DNA of 64,000 nucleotides from Planctomycetota bacterium (GCA_030748635.1 JASMLP010000001.1:77986-141985); one strand, 5' to 3'. Positions 1 through 11,700 are shown, numbered from the stretch's first letter. Notes: generated by a model from the sequence alone, not told the origin. Made by a program: numbers and translations.

Positions 1-247
1 TCATCGCTACAAATCTATTGTCAGAAAAACCGCCAACCCCCCTTCCGGGAAGTTGACGAAATACACTTCGCAACCGACCCGAAAAAAGCCCCGCATCCAG
101 AGCGCAGGATGACCAACCTCTGTGAAAACAGGGAAAATCCCGTAGTGCCCGAATCGGGTAGCCCCTTTCCTGACAATGCGGAACCTCAGGTTATGGAAAG
201 GGTTAGTTTATGTTGGCTACCAGAATACTGTCAAGCGCCCGAAGAGA

Positions 248-3145
248 TCAGTCCGCGCAACATTTCTTGTATTTTTTTCCGCTACCACAAGGGCAAGGGG
301 AATTCCGACCGACCTTGGGCTGATCCCGGCGAATCGGCTGAACAAACTCATCTCCTCGATCTTCACGAACCGCTTGCTCAAAACTTTCCCGGTTCGACTG
401 GAATCCGCTCAACTCCTGGTGCTGCGTATCAGATATATCCCAGATGCCAGAATCGATTTCACGCATTTCCTCGGTGTACTGCAACTTGAAAAGAAGGTCG
501 GTCACTTCGTCCTTGATCGAATCCAACATGACCTGAAACATCTCATAACCGCGCTTCTTATAGACCAATTTGGGATCCTGTCCCCCATAGCCTTCAAATG
601 ACACCCCGGACCGGAGAATATCCATCTCATGCAGATGGTCCTTCCAGCGAGTATCGATCGTCTGCAAGAGCAGGAATCGTTCCAAGGCCCTCATCGAGTC
701 CTCACCGATATCACCGGTACGAGATTCGTGTAGATCACGAACCTGCCCGAGAAGTTTCTCTCTGATTTCTGCGCTGGACAGTTCTTTCAGATCAGACCGA
801 CCGAGAGTCTCTCCGAATTTGGATGCGTACCACTCGGCTAGTTTTCCCAGCTTCCACTCATCGCGATGCAGATGTACATCCGCGTAGGCCTCGACCGCTT
901 CGCCGACCTGCTCTTCGGCCATCTCGAACACCATCTCCTTCAGATCATCACCCTGAAGAATTTGCTGACGTTGTTCATAAATGATCTTCCGTTGCTGATT
1001 CATCACTTCGTCGTATTCGAGAAGATTTTTCCGAATCTCGAAGTTTTGGCCCTCGACCCTCTTCTGGGCAGTTCCTATGGCGCGACTGAGCATCGGAGCT
1101 TGCAAATCCGCCCCATCGGACATTCCGACCCGTTTGAGCATCTGACGCATCCGCGGACTGGCGAAAAGACGCATCAAATCATCCTCGAGAGCCATGTAGA
1201 ACCGGCAAGAGCCAGGATCTCCTTGACGACCAGATCGTCCGAGCAACTGATTGTCGATACGACGGGCTTCATGACGCTCACTGCCGATAATATGTAACCC
1301 ACCCAGGTCCGAAACCCGAGTTCCCAGGCGGAGAGGTGATTCCACCTGGTAACTCCAGTGTTGTTCCAAGCGATCCCTGATCAACTCCCTAGACATCTCA
1401 CTAGGATCTTCTTCCAAAAACGCCTTGAACCAGTGGTCCTCCAGTCGTTCACTCAGGTCAGAGGGAGGCGACGAAGGCGAGATGGATTCGGGACAGAGCC
1501 CATGTCGTTTCCAGTGAGCCAGAAGGTCCTTGGACTCAAAAGACCCCAAAAGGATATCCGTTCCACGACCCGCCATGTTCGTCGCAATCGTCACCGATCC
1601 GAGCTGCCCCGCATTGGCCACGATCTGAGCCTCACGCTCATGATGCTTGGCATTGAGGACTTCGTGCGCAATACCCTCCTGCTCCAGTAAACGAGACAAC
1701 TTCTCGCTCTTCTCGACCGATACGGTACCGACCAAAATCGGACGTCCGGTCGAATGAATCGACCGGATATCCTCGACCAGTGCCCGGTTTTTCTCCTGAA
1801 TCGTTCCGTAGATCACATCATCGTGAGTGACACGAATCAGAGGACGGTTCGTCGGGATATTCACCACATCAAGACTATAAATCTTGTCGAATTCAACGGC
1901 CTCGGTAACCGCCGTCCCGGTCATCCCGGCAATCTTTTCATACAACTTGAAAAAATTCTGAAAAGTCACTGTGGCCAAGGTCTGAGATTCTTGCCGAATC
2001 CTGAGGTTCTCCTTCGCCTCTACCGCCTGATGAAGTCCGTTACTCCAGCGCCGCCCCTCCATCTTTCGACCGGTGAATTCATCGATGATGATCACCTCTC
2101 CATTTTCGATCAGATAATCCTTGTCCCGCCGATAAATCTCATGGGCTCGTAAGGACTGAGTCAGATGGTGAGGCCAATCCATATTTTGGCCGGTATAGAA
2201 ACTGCCGACTCCAGCCAATTCCTCAGCCAAAGCCTGCCCCTTGTCTGAAACAATGACATTCTGCTCCTTCTCCCTCACGTCGTAGTGGAGAAACTCTTTC
2301 TTTAGTTCCTCGTACTCCTTATCGCGCTCCTCGTAGTCCGACGCCATCTGTTCGTATTCCCGAAGCAACGGGGCGTTGGCCTGACGAAGCCGACGGGCGA
2401 CCTTGTCTGCCTGATAGTACTTATCGGTATCTTCTTCGGAGGGGCCGCTGATAATTAGCGGAGTTCTGGCCTCATCGATCAAGATGCTATCGACCTCGTC
2501 AATGACGGCAAAGTGAAGATCCTTTTGACATTGATCTTCAATCTCCGTCTTCATATTGTCCCGAAGATAGTCGAAGCCGAACTCATTGTTCGTTCCGTAG
2601 GTGATATCACATCGATACTCCTCGAGGCGCTCCTGACTGTCCATCTCGCTTTGAATCGCCCCGATTGTCAAACCGAGAAATTCATAGCAAGAAGCCATCC
2701 AGTCCCGATCTCGCTTCGCCAGATAATCGTTGACCGTCACAACATGAACACCTCGACCGGTCAAAGCGTTGAGAAACACAGGAAGGGTTCCGACAAGAGT
2801 TTTTCCTTCTCCGGTTACCATCTCGGCAATCATCCCTTGATGAAGAACCATTCCTCCCAGGATCTGCACATCGAAATGACGCATTCCAAGCGTCCGCCGA
2901 CTGGCCTCTCGGCACAAAGCGAAGGACTCCGGAAGCAAAGCGTCAAGATCCTCGATTTCCTGAAAACGTTCTTTCAATTGACGAGTGCGATCTTTCAGTT
3001 CTTCATCAGTCAAGGCCCTCATCGACGGCTCGAGGCGATTGATCTCTTGCACCTCTGTGAGCATGGAACGAATGAGACGTTGATTGCGACTTCCGAAAAT
3101 TCGAACCAACATCTTGGAAAATTTTTCGGCGACATCTTGAAACAT
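248..3145 (-). CDS. secA: Protein translocase subunit SecA
   Basis: This is the ATPase motor that drives preproteins through SecYEG at the cytoplasmic membrane. The 965-residue length is normal for the family. The N-terminal DEAD-like domain shows Walker A (TGEGKTL, near residue 111) and the DEVD Walker B followed by [14 protein letters not shown]. Further on are [25 protein letters not shown] and the [10 protein letters not shown] arginine-finger motif. The last 20 residues form the SEC-C zinc motif [13 protein letters not shown]. The ATG start is preceded by GAGGG at about 11 nt. It is the last of three minus-strand genes with dksA-like and response-regulator genes upstream; the 110-bp gap to the regulator leaves room for its own promoter. 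Confidence 0.97.
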   Translation of the reverse strand: MFQDVAEKFSKMLVRIFGSRNQRLIRSMLTEVQEINRLEPSMRALTDEELKDRTRQLKERFQEIEDLDALLPESFALCREASRRTLGMRHFDVQILGGMVLHQGMIAEMVTGEGKTLVGTLPVFLNALTGRGVHVVTVNDYLAKRDRDWMASCYEFLGLTIGAIQSEMDSQERLEEYRCDITYGTNNEFGFDYLRDNMKTEIEDQCQKDLHFAVIDEVDSILIDEARTPLIISGPSEEDTDKYYQADKVARRLRQANAPLLREYEQMASDYEERDKEYEELKKEFLHYDVREKEQNVIVSDKGQALAEELAGVGSFYTGQNMDWPHHLTQSLRAHEIYRRDKDYLIENGEVIIIDEFTGRKMEGRRWSNGLHQAVEAKENLRIRQESQTLATVTFQNFFKLYEKIAGMTGTAVTEAVEFDKIYSLDVVNIPTNRPLIRVTHDDVIYGTIQEKNRALVEDIRSIHSTGRPILVGTVSVEKSEKLSRLLEQEGIAHEVLNAKHHEREAQIVANAGQLGSVTIATNMAGRGTDILLGSFESKDLLAHWKRHGLCPESISPSSPPSDLSERLEDHWFKAFLEEDPSEMSRELIRDRLEQHWSYQVESPLRLGTRVSDLGGLHIIGSERHEARRIDNQLLGRSGRQGDPGSCRFYMALEDDLMRLFASPRMRQMLKRVGMSDGADLQAPMLSRAIGTAQKRVEGQNFEIRKNLLEYDEVMNQQRKIIYEQRQQILQGDDLKEMVFEMAEEQVGEAVEAYADVHLHRDEWKLGKLAEWYASKFGETLGRSDLKELSSAEIREKLLGQVRDLHESRTGDIGEDSMRALERFLLLQTIDTRWKDHLHEMDILRSGVSFEGYGGQDPKLVYKKRGYEMFQVMLDSIKDEVTDLLFKLQYTEEMREIDSGIWDISDTQHQELSGFQSNRESFEQAVREDRGDEFVQPIRRDQPKVGRNSPCPCGSGKKYKKCCAD

Positions 3146-3255
3146 GATGGAGCTATCCCTCGTGAGTAGAGCACTTCCTCAATACCGAAGTGACGAAATC
3201 TGCTCAAAGGGTAGCGATTGGACCGAGAGGACTCAACGCAATCACCCCTCGTTTC

Positions 3256-4176
3256 CTAGTCGAAACTACCCGGCTGACGACGATCAACTCGCTCTGTTCG
3301 CACCCGGGCCGCATACTGAGGGTCCGGCGCGTGACGCCTCAGGAGGACCGCTTTGCGAACATCTCCACGCAATAAATGCTGTATGTAATCGAGCAAAACC
3401 TTCCCCTGAAACGGCTTGAGTAAAAACCCATCCGCGTCCCGAATTCGTTCCATGCGCAGACTCGTAGCCGTAGTCAAAAGAATCGGAATCCCCGCCAAGT
3501 CTGGATTTTCTCTGACTTTACAGCAGACTTCATGACCGTCCATCCGAGGCATCAAAAAATCCAGAACCATCAAATCCGGACGAACCTGACTAATTTGCTC
3601 CATCACTTCCATACCGTCTCGAGCCAGAACAACTTCATATCCCTGACTCTCGAGCAAAAGAGCCGTGTTGCGAAGAATATCCTCATCATCATCCGCGAGC
3701 AAAATCCTCGGGCTATCTTCGGAGGATCGCTCTCTGGGTTCTGACTTCAGCAGCACCTGCAACGTCTGCATGGTCGGCAACCCTTCCGCCCTCCAGAGTT
3801 CCTCGATGCGATTTTTCAGAGATCGATTGTATTCCTGAATCCCTTTCCAAAAATCTCCATCCGTAGCTTCGAACAAAATATCCACTTGATCGTGAGTGTC
3901 GACCGAGAAATAGAACTCCCCAGGAACCAGATATTCCTCCAGAGATAATTTCATGTGACGGAAACGCTCGTTTCCGATCCTCAGGACGAACTTCCGGTTC
4001 TCATTTTCTCCCGGATACCGACTCTCATCTTCAAAACCTTCGAGAATTCGGGATACACTCTCTTCTTCGAAAGGGACACGAGGGTAGTGGGACTTGGGGT
4101 CGTCAGGAAATGCGCATTCGATAAAAATCTCGATCGCTCGTCGTAGCGACTGAACTTCCAAGGATTCGAGTTTCAC
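3256..4176 (-). CDS. Response regulator with unknown N-terminal domain and C-terminal REC domain
   Basis: The 306-residue protein has the unusual order of unknown domain (about 1-150) followed by a receiver domain (about 156-270). The receiver shows the acidic residues D162-D164, phosphoacceptor D206 in VLDFLMPRMDG, T235/T236 and K254 in LLKPF, so it should be phosphorylatable. A basic Arg-rich tail of about 35 residues follows. I do not recognise the N-terminal part and see no output effector such as HTH or GGDEF. The GTG start has GGAG at 7 nt spacing. It lies between dksA and secA on the same strand. No histidine kinase is adjacent, so its partner is unknown. Confidence 0.85.
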   Translation of the reverse strand: MKLESLEVQSLRRAIEIFIECAFPDDPKSHYPRVPFEEESVSRILEGFEDESRYPGENENRKFVLRIGNERFRHMKLSLEEYLVPGEFYFSVDTHDQVDILFEATDGDFWKGIQEYNRSLKNRIEELWRAEGLPTMQTLQVLLKSEPRERSSEDSPRILLADDDEDILRNTALLLESQGYEVVLARDGMEVMEQISQVRPDLMVLDFLMPRMDGHEVCCKVRENPDLAGIPILLTTATSLRMERIRDADGFLLKPFQGKVLLDYIQHLLRGDVRKAVLLRRHAPDPQYAARVRTERVDRRQPGSFD

Positions 4177-4236
4177 CGATGAACTCCAGAATTTAGATCC
4201 TGTACGTTCGAGAACAACAGGAAGAGAAAAGACAGA

Positions 4237-4635
4237 CTACCAAAGCCCCTCTTCTTCCTCGATCTTGGCCTGACACGCCACGCAGTGAGTGGTATGCGGT
4301 ATCACTCGTAGTCGTTCCAGCGGAATGGAGTTTCCGCAAGGTTCGCAGATCCCAAACGAACCGTCGGAGATCCGATCAAGAGCTTCGTTGATCTTGCGCA
4401 TTTCATCTTCAGCGCTCTCGATCAATGAGAGCGTAAAGTCCTGTTCGTAATTATCGGTTCCACGATCAGCAAGATGTAGCGGGGTATGACTCAATTCACC
4501 AGCACTGTTGGCCAGATTCCCTTTGAGGGCTTGGTCTTCCATGCAATTGACATCGCCAGAGAGGATTTGCCGCTTGGCGATAAGCATCTTGCGAAATTCA
4601 TTGATCGTTTTCTTGGCAATCTTGCGGGCGGGCAT
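4237..4635 (-). CDS. DksA/TraR family zinc-finger transcriptional regulator
   Basis: Members of this family bind RNA polymerase through the secondary channel and modulate initiation together with (p)ppGpp. An N-terminal coiled-coil region precedes a C4 zinc finger formed by CEPC and CVAC near the C-terminus. The segment HLADRGTDNYEQD resembles YteA/TraR-type proteins more than the DxxDxA coiled-coil tip of E. coli DksA, so stringent-response activity should not be assumed. I place the start at the ATG ending at 4635, which has AGGAG 11 nt upstream and gives 132 aa. A longer frame from a TTG at 4671 exists but has no ribosome-binding site. It is read divergently from the XerC-like gene. Confidence 0.88.
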   Translation of the reverse strand: MPARKIAKKTINEFRKMLIAKRQILSGDVNCMEDQALKGNLANSAGELSHTPLHLADRGTDNYEQDFTLSLIESAEDEMRKINEALDRISDGSFGICEPCGNSIPLERLRVIPHTTHCVACQAKIEEEEGLW

Positions 4636-4795
4636 CCGTGGGGTCACTCCTGGGCGACGGTTTGCTTTCAAAAACAGTTGGGGTATCCTTAAGGGTGCCA
4701 GAAAACCACAAAACCATGTGAAACAAGGGCTTACACAATCATCTGCGGGGTTCTATGCGGCCTCAACCCATCAGGAAAATCAGGTAAATATACCT

Positions 4796-5827
4796 TTGCG
4801 ATTTCAGAGTGTCAATCAACCACAAAAGTCACCGTACTTCCGGCGCTTCCTCGCGTATCTGGATGTGGAGTGCGGTCTAGCCAAAACCACGCTGGAGGCC
4901 TACGGCCGAGACCTCGATCGATTTCTCAATTACCTATCCAATTCACACCAAACAGCAGAGACAGAAATTGGTCCCGACGAGATTGCCAGCTACCTCGCCA
5001 GCCGAACACGATCCGGTATCGCAGCATCCACCCGAGCGCGTGAACTCTCGGCCATCCGAACGTTTTACCGTTTTCTCCAGATCGAAGGGCACCTGAAGCG
5101 AGATGTGGCCGGAACCATCGACTCTCCCAAACTCTGGAAGCGACTTCCTGAAGTTCTCAATACCGATGATATCCAGAAACTTTTATCCAGCCCAATGGTA
5201 GAGAGTCGAACGGGAAAAGAGTCTGCCGATCGTTCCGAAACGTCCGGACTTCTACGCCAGTCCCTCGAAATCCGGGACCGCACGATTCTCGAGGTTCTCT
5301 ACGCATGCGGACTCCGTGCCAGTGAACTGACCAGCCTGACTCGATCTTCCCTGACACGAATCGACCGGAGAGCCCCGGGAGCAGATCACAAGGCGAGACT
5401 CTACGGACAGACCTTGCGCGTCTTCGGCAAAGGCAGCAAGGAAAGAATCGTCCCGATTGGAACAGAAGCGATCTCATGGATTGAGCACTATCTCGAACGC
5501 GCCAGAAACACTCTTGCTCAACGGAACCCCATCGGCACCGACCACCTTTTTCTCTCTCGACGCGGACGCCCCCTGAGCCGCCAAGCAGTCTGGAATATCG
5601 TCAAACGCCACGCGAAAAGAGCAGGACTCGACCCCGCGGTCACAACCCATACTCTTCGACACTCCTTTGCCACTCACCTCCTCCGCCACGGAGCGGACCT
5701 GAGAAGTGTCCAGGAGATGCTTGGACACACGAAGGTCACAACAACCGAGATCTACACGCACGTCTCCGATAGCGAACAGCTCGAAGATTTTCGAGCTTAT
5801 CATCCGCGAGCCCGTCGCAAGCGCTGA
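4796..5827 (+). CDS. Tyrosine recombinase XerC/XerD
   Basis: This is a site-specific recombinase, probably for chromosome dimer resolution at a dif-like site. The N-terminal SAM-like domain (FLAYLDVECGLAKTTLEAY) is followed by a catalytic domain with all expected residues: R in CGLRASEL, K in GKGSKER, HxxR in HTLRHSF, H in LGHTKV and the nucleophile Y in TTEIYTHV. The open frame extends upstream into DNA antisense to dksA, which is not plausible coding. I chose the TTG at 4796 (343 aa) because it just precedes the conserved domain and follows AGG 11 nt away; this start is uncertain. About 40 extra residues lie between VESRTG and RDRTILEV compared with the roughly 300-residue E. coli proteins. 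Confidence 0.9.
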   Translation: MRFQSVNQPQKSPYFRRFLAYLDVECGLAKTTLEAYGRDLDRFLNYLSNSHQTAETEIGPDEIASYLASRTRSGIAASTRARELSAIRTFYRFLQIEGHLKRDVAGTIDSPKLWKRLPEVLNTDDIQKLLSSPMVESRTGKESADRSETSGLLRQSLEIRDRTILEVLYACGLRASELTSLTRSSLTRIDRRAPGADHKARLYGQTLRVFGKGSKERIVPIGTEAISWIEHYLERARNTLAQRNPIGTDHLFLSRRGRPLSRQAVWNIVKRHAKRAGLDPAVTTHTLRHSFATHLLRHGADLRSVQEMLGHTKVTTTEIYTHVSDSEQLEDFRAYHPRARRKR

Positions 5828-5845
5828 CAGATTGCTAGCCAACCC

Positions 5846-6973
5846 CTAGTATTTCAGAAAAGCGCCCACTCCATCCATCGCTTCGAGGAATCGCGGTTCC
5901 GGATTCTGGATGAATTCGACCGCGGAACGTCCTTTCTCCGCCATTTCGACCATTCGCTCGGTCAGGTCCACATCTTCGAGTTCCTCCTTGCAAAAGAGGC
6001 AATCTCCCTGATCTCCCTTTTCGAAAAGGAAGCCACACCCTCGACAACGCACACCCATGTGGCCGGACTGACTGGCGAGAATAAGAGCGTCTACACGACC
6101 TTCCTGCAGAGCGCCCAAGGTCTCTCCAACCCCCCCTACCGCCAAGTAATCCTCACGAACTCGATGCAACAATTGGGACTGAACTTCTTGGTGACTCCTG
6201 GCCTTCTCTTCCTCGAGAAGAGGACGAAGCCTCCTCACAACATCCTGACTCGATGTCGTGATATCCATGCTATCGACGATCAAGACCTTGTCGTCCAGAA
6301 ACCTGGGCAACAGTTTCCTGAATTCCGCCATAATCCGACCCTGACCCAGTAAAATAATGTTGTCAGGGGAATCTTTTCGAAACGACTTTTCGAGTTGATC
6401 CGCGACCTCCTTGAGAAAGTGCTGCACCTGGTCCCTTCGATGCCGCTGAAAACGTGGCTGCGACCATCCTCCAACCTTCACTTTCCCGGGGATCTCCTCC
6501 TCCAGACGTTTTTCTTCAATCACCCGCCAGAAGTAAATACCCAGAATTCTAGCGTGATGTGAATCCAGAAGTACAACCAGATGGTGCTGGTGATTCTCCA
6601 CGAGTTGAGCCAGTGGAGCGATATGAGGAGTTTCATCCACGATAAAACGATTTGGAAGACGAACTGAAAGCTGGAACGCGCGAAAGAAAGAACGCTCCGC
6701 GGAACAAAAAATAGCGAGTCCCCGAGTCTCTTTGGACAGCCCGTTTTCGACAAACTCTTCGATCTGCTCCAGGCTCCGACGAAATCCTGTTCGTACCTTA
6801 TCTTTGGACGCAAACATCTTCTCGAACTGGCGCACCTTTTTACGGAGAAAAGTTTTCATCTCTCGACTACTTTTTTCCTCCACCGAGGTAGACAGGAAAA
6901 GGCTGATGAAAACGGATCCGTCAGCCTTGACACGAGCCAAAATTTCGAGATCGTCTCGTTCGATAAATTCCAT
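5846..6973 (-). CDS. baeRF-family (release-factor-like) protein with zinc ribbon
   Basis: This 375-residue protein resembles the bacterial archaeo-eukaryotic release factor (baeRF/VLRF1-like) families. The GGWSQPRFQRHR motif followed by a helix (HFLKEVADQLEK) and a NIILLGQGR strand is characteristic. Such proteins are proposed to act on the ribosome or peptidyl-tRNA, but the biochemical role here is unknown. A C-terminal zinc ribbon is visible (CRGCG, then CLFCKE). I chose the ATG at 6973, preceded by GGAGG and GAGGG, over an upstream frame extension. It converges on xerC, with the stop codons 18 bp apart. Confidence 0.8.
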   Translation of the reverse strand: MEFIERDDLEILARVKADGSVFISLFLSTSVEEKSSREMKTFLRKKVRQFEKMFASKDKVRTGFRRSLEQIEEFVENGLSKETRGLAIFCSAERSFFRAFQLSVRLPNRFIVDETPHIAPLAQLVENHQHHLVVLLDSHHARILGIYFWRVIEEKRLEEEIPGKVKVGGWSQPRFQRHRRDQVQHFLKEVADQLEKSFRKDSPDNIILLGQGRIMAEFRKLLPRFLDDKVLIVDSMDITTSSQDVVRRLRPLLEEEKARSHQEVQSQLLHRVREDYLAVGGVGETLGALQEGRVDALILASQSGHMGVRCRGCGFLFEKGDQGDCLFCKEELEDVDLTERMVEMAEKGRSAVEFIQNPEPRFLEAMDGVGAFLKY

Positions 6974-7115
6974 GGAATCCCTCACCTCCGATATTGCCTC
7001 AGATGTCATCCCAGCACTCCTCCGGTTGCCCACTACGACCTCCGGAAAAAAACTTGGATCCAGGAGACCCCGCTGAAAAGCCAACTTTTCCTGGCCCAAA
7101 CGAATTCCCCACGAA

Positions 7116-7328
7116 TCAGTCTAATAAAGCTCTCTCACCGTGTGCAAGAATCAGGACGAGAGGCTCTCCGACATTCCACACTTCCCCCCTGGCCCCGATC
7201 TTCATCTCCACCAGAAAACTGTCGATCAAAAATCGCCTCAAAGCCCGAGGCGGGAGACGCAGAGCCACACACCCTCCTCCCACCGTCCCCACCTCCACGA
7301 CAACATCTCTGTGAACACTGGCCCCCAT
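7116..7328 (-). CDS. Possible small protein of unknown function (70 aa)
   Basis: This short frame lies in the 381-bp gap between the baeRF gene and the efflux adaptor and is not antisense to either one. The ATG is directly preceded by a GGGGGGAGG run. Its composition looks protein-like: alternating strands and a charged helix (PRALRRFLIDSFLVEMK), with no low-complexity stretch. I recognise no family. It could be the first gene of a transcript with the baeRF gene, which begins 142 bp downstream on the same strand. It may also be spurious, because a third overlapping frame is open here. Confidence 0.4.
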   Translation of the reverse strand: MGASVHRDVVVEVGTVGGGCVALRLPPRALRRFLIDSFLVEMKIGARGEVWNVGEPLVLILAHGERALLD

Positions 7329-7341
7329 CCTCCCCCCAAAG

Positions 7342-7347
7342 TAGAAT
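7342..7347 (+). promoter_or_regulatory. Candidate -10 box for a leaderless efflux-adaptor mRNA
   Basis: TAGAAT ends 7 nt before the adaptor ATG, and no Shine-Dalgarno sequence is present in between. A start site at the usual distance would coincide with the ATG. I see no good -35 hexamer, so the call is tentative. Confidence 0.35.
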
Positions 7348-7354
7348 CTTTCCC

Positions 7355-8707
7355 ATGATCCTCGACAACAGAATCGGAGGGGTTCTCATTCTGCTAACCC
7401 TACTCACTGGCTGCGACGGCACCTCCTATCGACGAGGCCGAAGCTCCGAGGAGTCCACGCAGACCTCGATCAATTCCAGCGCGATACCGGTTCGAGTTAC
7501 TGAGGCGGTACTCGGAACGATCGGCAAGTCCCTCGAATTTTCCTCTACCGTCCAGGTACGCCGCGTCTGGGAAGTCCACCCGGCCATTGCCGGAAATGTC
7601 GTCTCCATTCATATCGAACGTGGGGATGTCATCAAAAAAGATGATCTTCTCGTCGAGTTGGCCGACCCCGACCTCCAGAGACGGCGCAATGAACAAGCAA
7701 CTTTGAAAGATGAGCGAGCCCAGGGACTGGAAAAAGCGAACCTCCAACTTCAAGACATCCAGTCCCAAATCCGAGCGGCTCAGATGGATGAATCCGATCT
7801 TGCTCAGCAAGAACGCACTCTGGAAGCCCAACGTCGACAAGCCGAAAAAAAATACAAAGACAAAAAAACTCTTCACATTCAGGAACTTATCAGCGATAGC
7901 GAATTCGGTGATATCGAACTGGAACGCGACAAAGCTCGTAACGATTACGATGGCGTTAAATTCCGCCTGAACAAGACCCGCCTGACCCTGGACCGCCTTC
8001 GCACCATCGACCAGAAGAGATATCAGGTTGAACTTCAAATGGCGAAACTGGATCACAGTCGGCAAATTCGCCTACTGAAAGAGATCGACGAAGACCTGAA
8101 AAAGATGACAGTCCGCGCGCCCGCTTCTGGGATCATTCTTCAAGAAGATCTCCGTCTCGGAAGCCGCGTTTCTCGGGACCAAAAGATCCTCACCATCGCC
8201 CCCATCTCCGAATTCATTCTTCGTCTCCGGGTTCCGGAACAGGACGCCCGCGTACTCTCCTCAGGGATGAACGCCCGTCTTCATAGCAATATCATGGGAG
8301 CGACTTCTCCCCACTCCAAGGCCCAGAGCCCAGAACCCATTAACGGCACCGTAGACCGCGTCCTACCGCTAGTTGATGAAGACAGCGGAACGGTTGAAGT
8401 CCTGGTCAATATCACTCAGGGCACTCAGCGGATACGGCCCGGCATGCTCCTGCGCTGCGAGATCGAGGTGGAACAGAGGGAAAAGTCCATCTTGGTTCCC
8501 CGCCGCGCGATTCTTTACGAACGCGACCTGCCGTACCTCTTTGTGATCGATGAAGACAACAAAGCGCACCGCCAAACGGTCCAACTCGGTTTTGTGCAAC
8601 ACCAATCGGTTGAGATACTCTCCGGCCTAAAAGCAGGCCAACGTGTCGTGACGGTCGGACAAAAAACCCTTCGCAGCGGAACCCTCGTTCAGCTCATCGG
8701 CGGCTGA
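7355..8707 (+). CDS. RND efflux periplasmic adaptor (HlyD/MexA family) lipoprotein
   Basis: This is the membrane-fusion subunit that links an inner-membrane RND pump to the outer membrane. A signal peptide ends in the lipobox LLTGC with Cys20, so it is probably lipid-anchored. The barrel-sandwich half motif (VHPAIAGNVVSIHIERGDVI) is near residue 85. A long coiled coil of about 130 residues follows, then the second half (VRAPASGIILQEDLRLG) and a beta-barrel ending in LKAGQRVVTVG. At 450 aa it is somewhat longer than MexA. The upstream frame extension is rejected because the signal peptide starts at this ATG. The permease gene starts 14 nt downstream, so the two form an operon. No outer-membrane TolC-like gene is present in the window. 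Confidence 0.92.
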   Translation: MILDNRIGGVLILLTLLTGCDGTSYRRGRSSEESTQTSINSSAIPVRVTEAVLGTIGKSLEFSSTVQVRRVWEVHPAIAGNVVSIHIERGDVIKKDDLLVELADPDLQRRRNEQATLKDERAQGLEKANLQLQDIQSQIRAAQMDESDLAQQERTLEAQRRQAEKKYKDKKTLHIQELISDSEFGDIELERDKARNDYDGVKFRLNKTRLTLDRLRTIDQKRYQVELQMAKLDHSRQIRLLKEIDEDLKKMTVRAPASGIILQEDLRLGSRVSRDQKILTIAPISEFILRLRVPEQDARVLSSGMNARLHSNIMGATSPHSKAQSPEPINGTVDRVLPLVDEDSGTVEVLVNITQGTQRIRPGMLLRCEIEVEQREKSILVPRRAILYERDLPYLFVIDEDNKAHRQTVQLGFVQHQSVEILSGLKAGQRVVTVGQKTLRSGTLVQLIGG

Positions 8708-8721
8708 TCCGGAACTTCCCG

Positions 8722-11700
8722 GTGAAAAGCTCTTCCGCCATCCTTTCGGCCATTGTTCGTCGCCCCGTAGGAGTCACGATGGTCACGATCGCCATCCTGG
8801 TCTTCGGTGGCATCGGGTATCTTCGTCTTCCGGTAGCCCTCTTCCCTCCTTTGAGCTACCCCACACTGACCGTGCGAACCGACTACCCAGGAGCCAGTCC
8901 ACGCACAGTAGAAGCATTCTTAACCCGCCCGATCGAAGACGCGCTGGGTGTCGTATCCGGACTGGTCTCGCTCCACTCGATCTCTCGCCCGGGCACTAGC
9001 GATGTCGTTCTGGAGTTCGAGTGGGGCACCAATATCGATCGCAGGGTTCCCGAAATTCGAGAAAAGATACAATCCCTGACTCTTCCCGAAGAGGTTCAAG
9101 CGCCGCTCATCCTGCGCTACGACCCTTCCTTCGAACCGATGATGGAAATCGGACTCAGCGCGACCTCCCCCTCGACTTCCATGGAGCGGATCCGACTCTA
9201 CGCCCAGGAGCAGATCGCTCGCCCCCTTACGGCCCTCCCAGGAGTCCCAAACACCCGCGTTCTCGGAGGCAGAATCCAGGAAATCCGGGTCGAGGTTGAT
9301 GAAGAAAAGTCGGCCGCCCTGGGGCTTTCTGTACGCCAGGTTGCCGAAAGAATATCCGCTTCAAACATCAACCAGCCTGGAGGAACCCTGGAGGAGGGAG
9401 ACGCCACTCGACTTGTTCGCACCATGAGTGAACTCCAAAGCCTCAAGGACATCGAACAAGTTGTTATCGACCGGCGCGGAGACTCCCCTGTTCATCTGTC
9501 ACGGATCGCCACGGTTTCAATGGGAAGTCGCGACCAGGAAGTGCTAACCCGAATTCAAGGGCGCCCCGCGGTTCTGCTCCAGGTTTTCAAAGAAGCCGAC
9601 GCCAACCTGGTCGAAGTCGCCCACCGAGTTCGAAAGACGCTGTTGGGCTCGTCCGAGCAGCAAGCATTTGTTCGCGCTCACCCGGAAAAGCATGCGCCGG
9701 GATCGATTCGCTCTTCCCGGGAACGTCGTCTGAGAAATTTCCTTGCCCATCAACTTCCAGATGACCTTCAGATCGAAATTCTTTCCGATCGTTCCGAATT
9801 CATACGCGCATCCGTTTCCGAAGTCATTCTGACCGCATTGATTGGCGGAATCCTTGCCGTCATCGTTCTATTTTTCTTCCTGGAAAATCTCTCCAGCACC
9901 CTGATCGTCGGCACCTCGATCCCGGTTTCAATCCTGGCCACATTTGCCGCGATGCACTTAGGTGAAGTCAGTATCAACATCATGAGCCTGGGCGGTCTCG
10001 CCCTTGGAATCGGCATGCTCGTCGACAACGCCATCGTGGTTCTCGAGTCGATTCACCGATGCCGAGAAGAAGGGGATGCTCCCCATCAAGCGGCGGTGCG
10101 AGGATCGAGCGAAGTCGCAACGGCGGTGATTGCCTCCACACTGACAACCATTTGTGTCTTCTTCCCTCTGGTTTTCGTGGAAGGAGTCGCCGGACAGATT
10201 TTCCACGACCAGGCGCTCACGGTGGTCTATGCGCTGGTCGCCAGCCTTTTTGTGGCTCTCTTTCTCATCCCCACTCTCTCCGCGCTACGTCCTCCTGACA
10301 AAACGTCAGTCCTCTCCTCCTCGCCATCCCCTATTCGCCTCTCGAGCTGGAGCGACTTCGCTCAGAGCGTTCGGGCTCCAAAAACGTGGGTCTTCTGGCT
10401 CCTCTTTCCTTATGGGATCCTTCGCTTTCTCCTCCACTGCCTCTGTGAAATCCCCCTTCGTCTCCTCCAGCATACAACGGAGCGGATCGTTCTTCCGATC
10501 TTCCGTTTCTTCTTGCGAGGCTCCTCGCGAGGTCTCCAAACCCTCGTGACACCCGCCCTAAAAGGGTTCCGAAGAAGCTCCGACGCAGTCGCTTCCCTTT
10601 ACCACAAAGCTCTCATCTACGCCCTCAAGAAGCCGGGCGCCCTCCTGGGACTCCTTGCTGTCCTGGTCGCTCTGACCGCGACTCTTTCACGGTCTCTGGG
10701 CACCGAACTGATCCCCCCCATGAAGCAAGGTGAATTCTCGCTGGAACTCTCCCTGGAACCGGGAACCTCACTTGACGATACCGCTCGAATCCTTTTACCA
10801 CTCGAAAAATCCCTTTCCGAAGACTCGAGAGTTCAACTCACCTACAGCCGAATTGGAGTCGAAGCCGACGACCTCGAAGCCGCAGAGAAAGGACCTCACT
10901 CCGCGCGCATCACACTCCTGCTTGCCCCGGGGTCCTTCCGAGAAACCGAGATCTCCATCCTGTCGGACCTTCGAACTCGAATCGCTCGAATACCTGAAAT
11001 CGAAGAGATCCGAGTCACTCGCCCCACACTGCTTTCCCTCCGCGATCCGATCGCCGTCGAAGTCTACAGCGAAAATCTCGACACCCTGGCCAAAACAGTT
11101 CCTCGACTGAAGGAGATTCTGTCTTCGATCTCCGGCCTGACCGACGTGAAAAGCTCACTCAGTCAGGGAAGTCCCGAACTCGCCGTAATCTACGACCGCG
11201 ACCTCCTTTCTCGCTATGACCTCACCGTGGATGATGTCGCTCGAACACTCCGACGAAAAATTCAAGGAGAAGTTCCCTCTCGACTCCGAGTAGGAGAACG
11301 CCAACTCGACATCCGAGTTCGAGCGGCTCGAGGGAATAACGGCCAGGGACTGCAACTGGAGCGAATCCGCATCGGTGGCCCGGGCCAGGGCAAGGTACTC
11401 TCTGAACTGGGTCAAATCGTCCAGGAGTCTTCGCACAACGAAATCCGACGGATCCGTCACCGCCGAGCCGCTATCCTCACCGCGGGGGTAGAAGGACTCG
11501 ACCTGGGCCGAATGGCAGACCAGGTACGCGACACCTTGAAAGGCCGTTTCCCGGAGGTAGAGATCGAAGTCGGTGGACAGAATCGAGAAATTGCCCGGAG
11601 TCGATCTAGCCTGTCATTTGCTCTCGCGCTCGCCATTTTTTTGGTCTACGTGGTGATGGCGAGCCAATTCGAAAGTTTCTTTCACCCCCTGGTCATTCTG

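Noticed and set aside
1-247. Region downstream of secA
   Set aside because: No gene, tRNA or clear terminator was found. Plus-strand frames here run into secA antisense.
2513-3169. Plus-strand 218-residue open frame over the secA start
   Set aside because: It is antisense to secA and lacks any recognisable domain.
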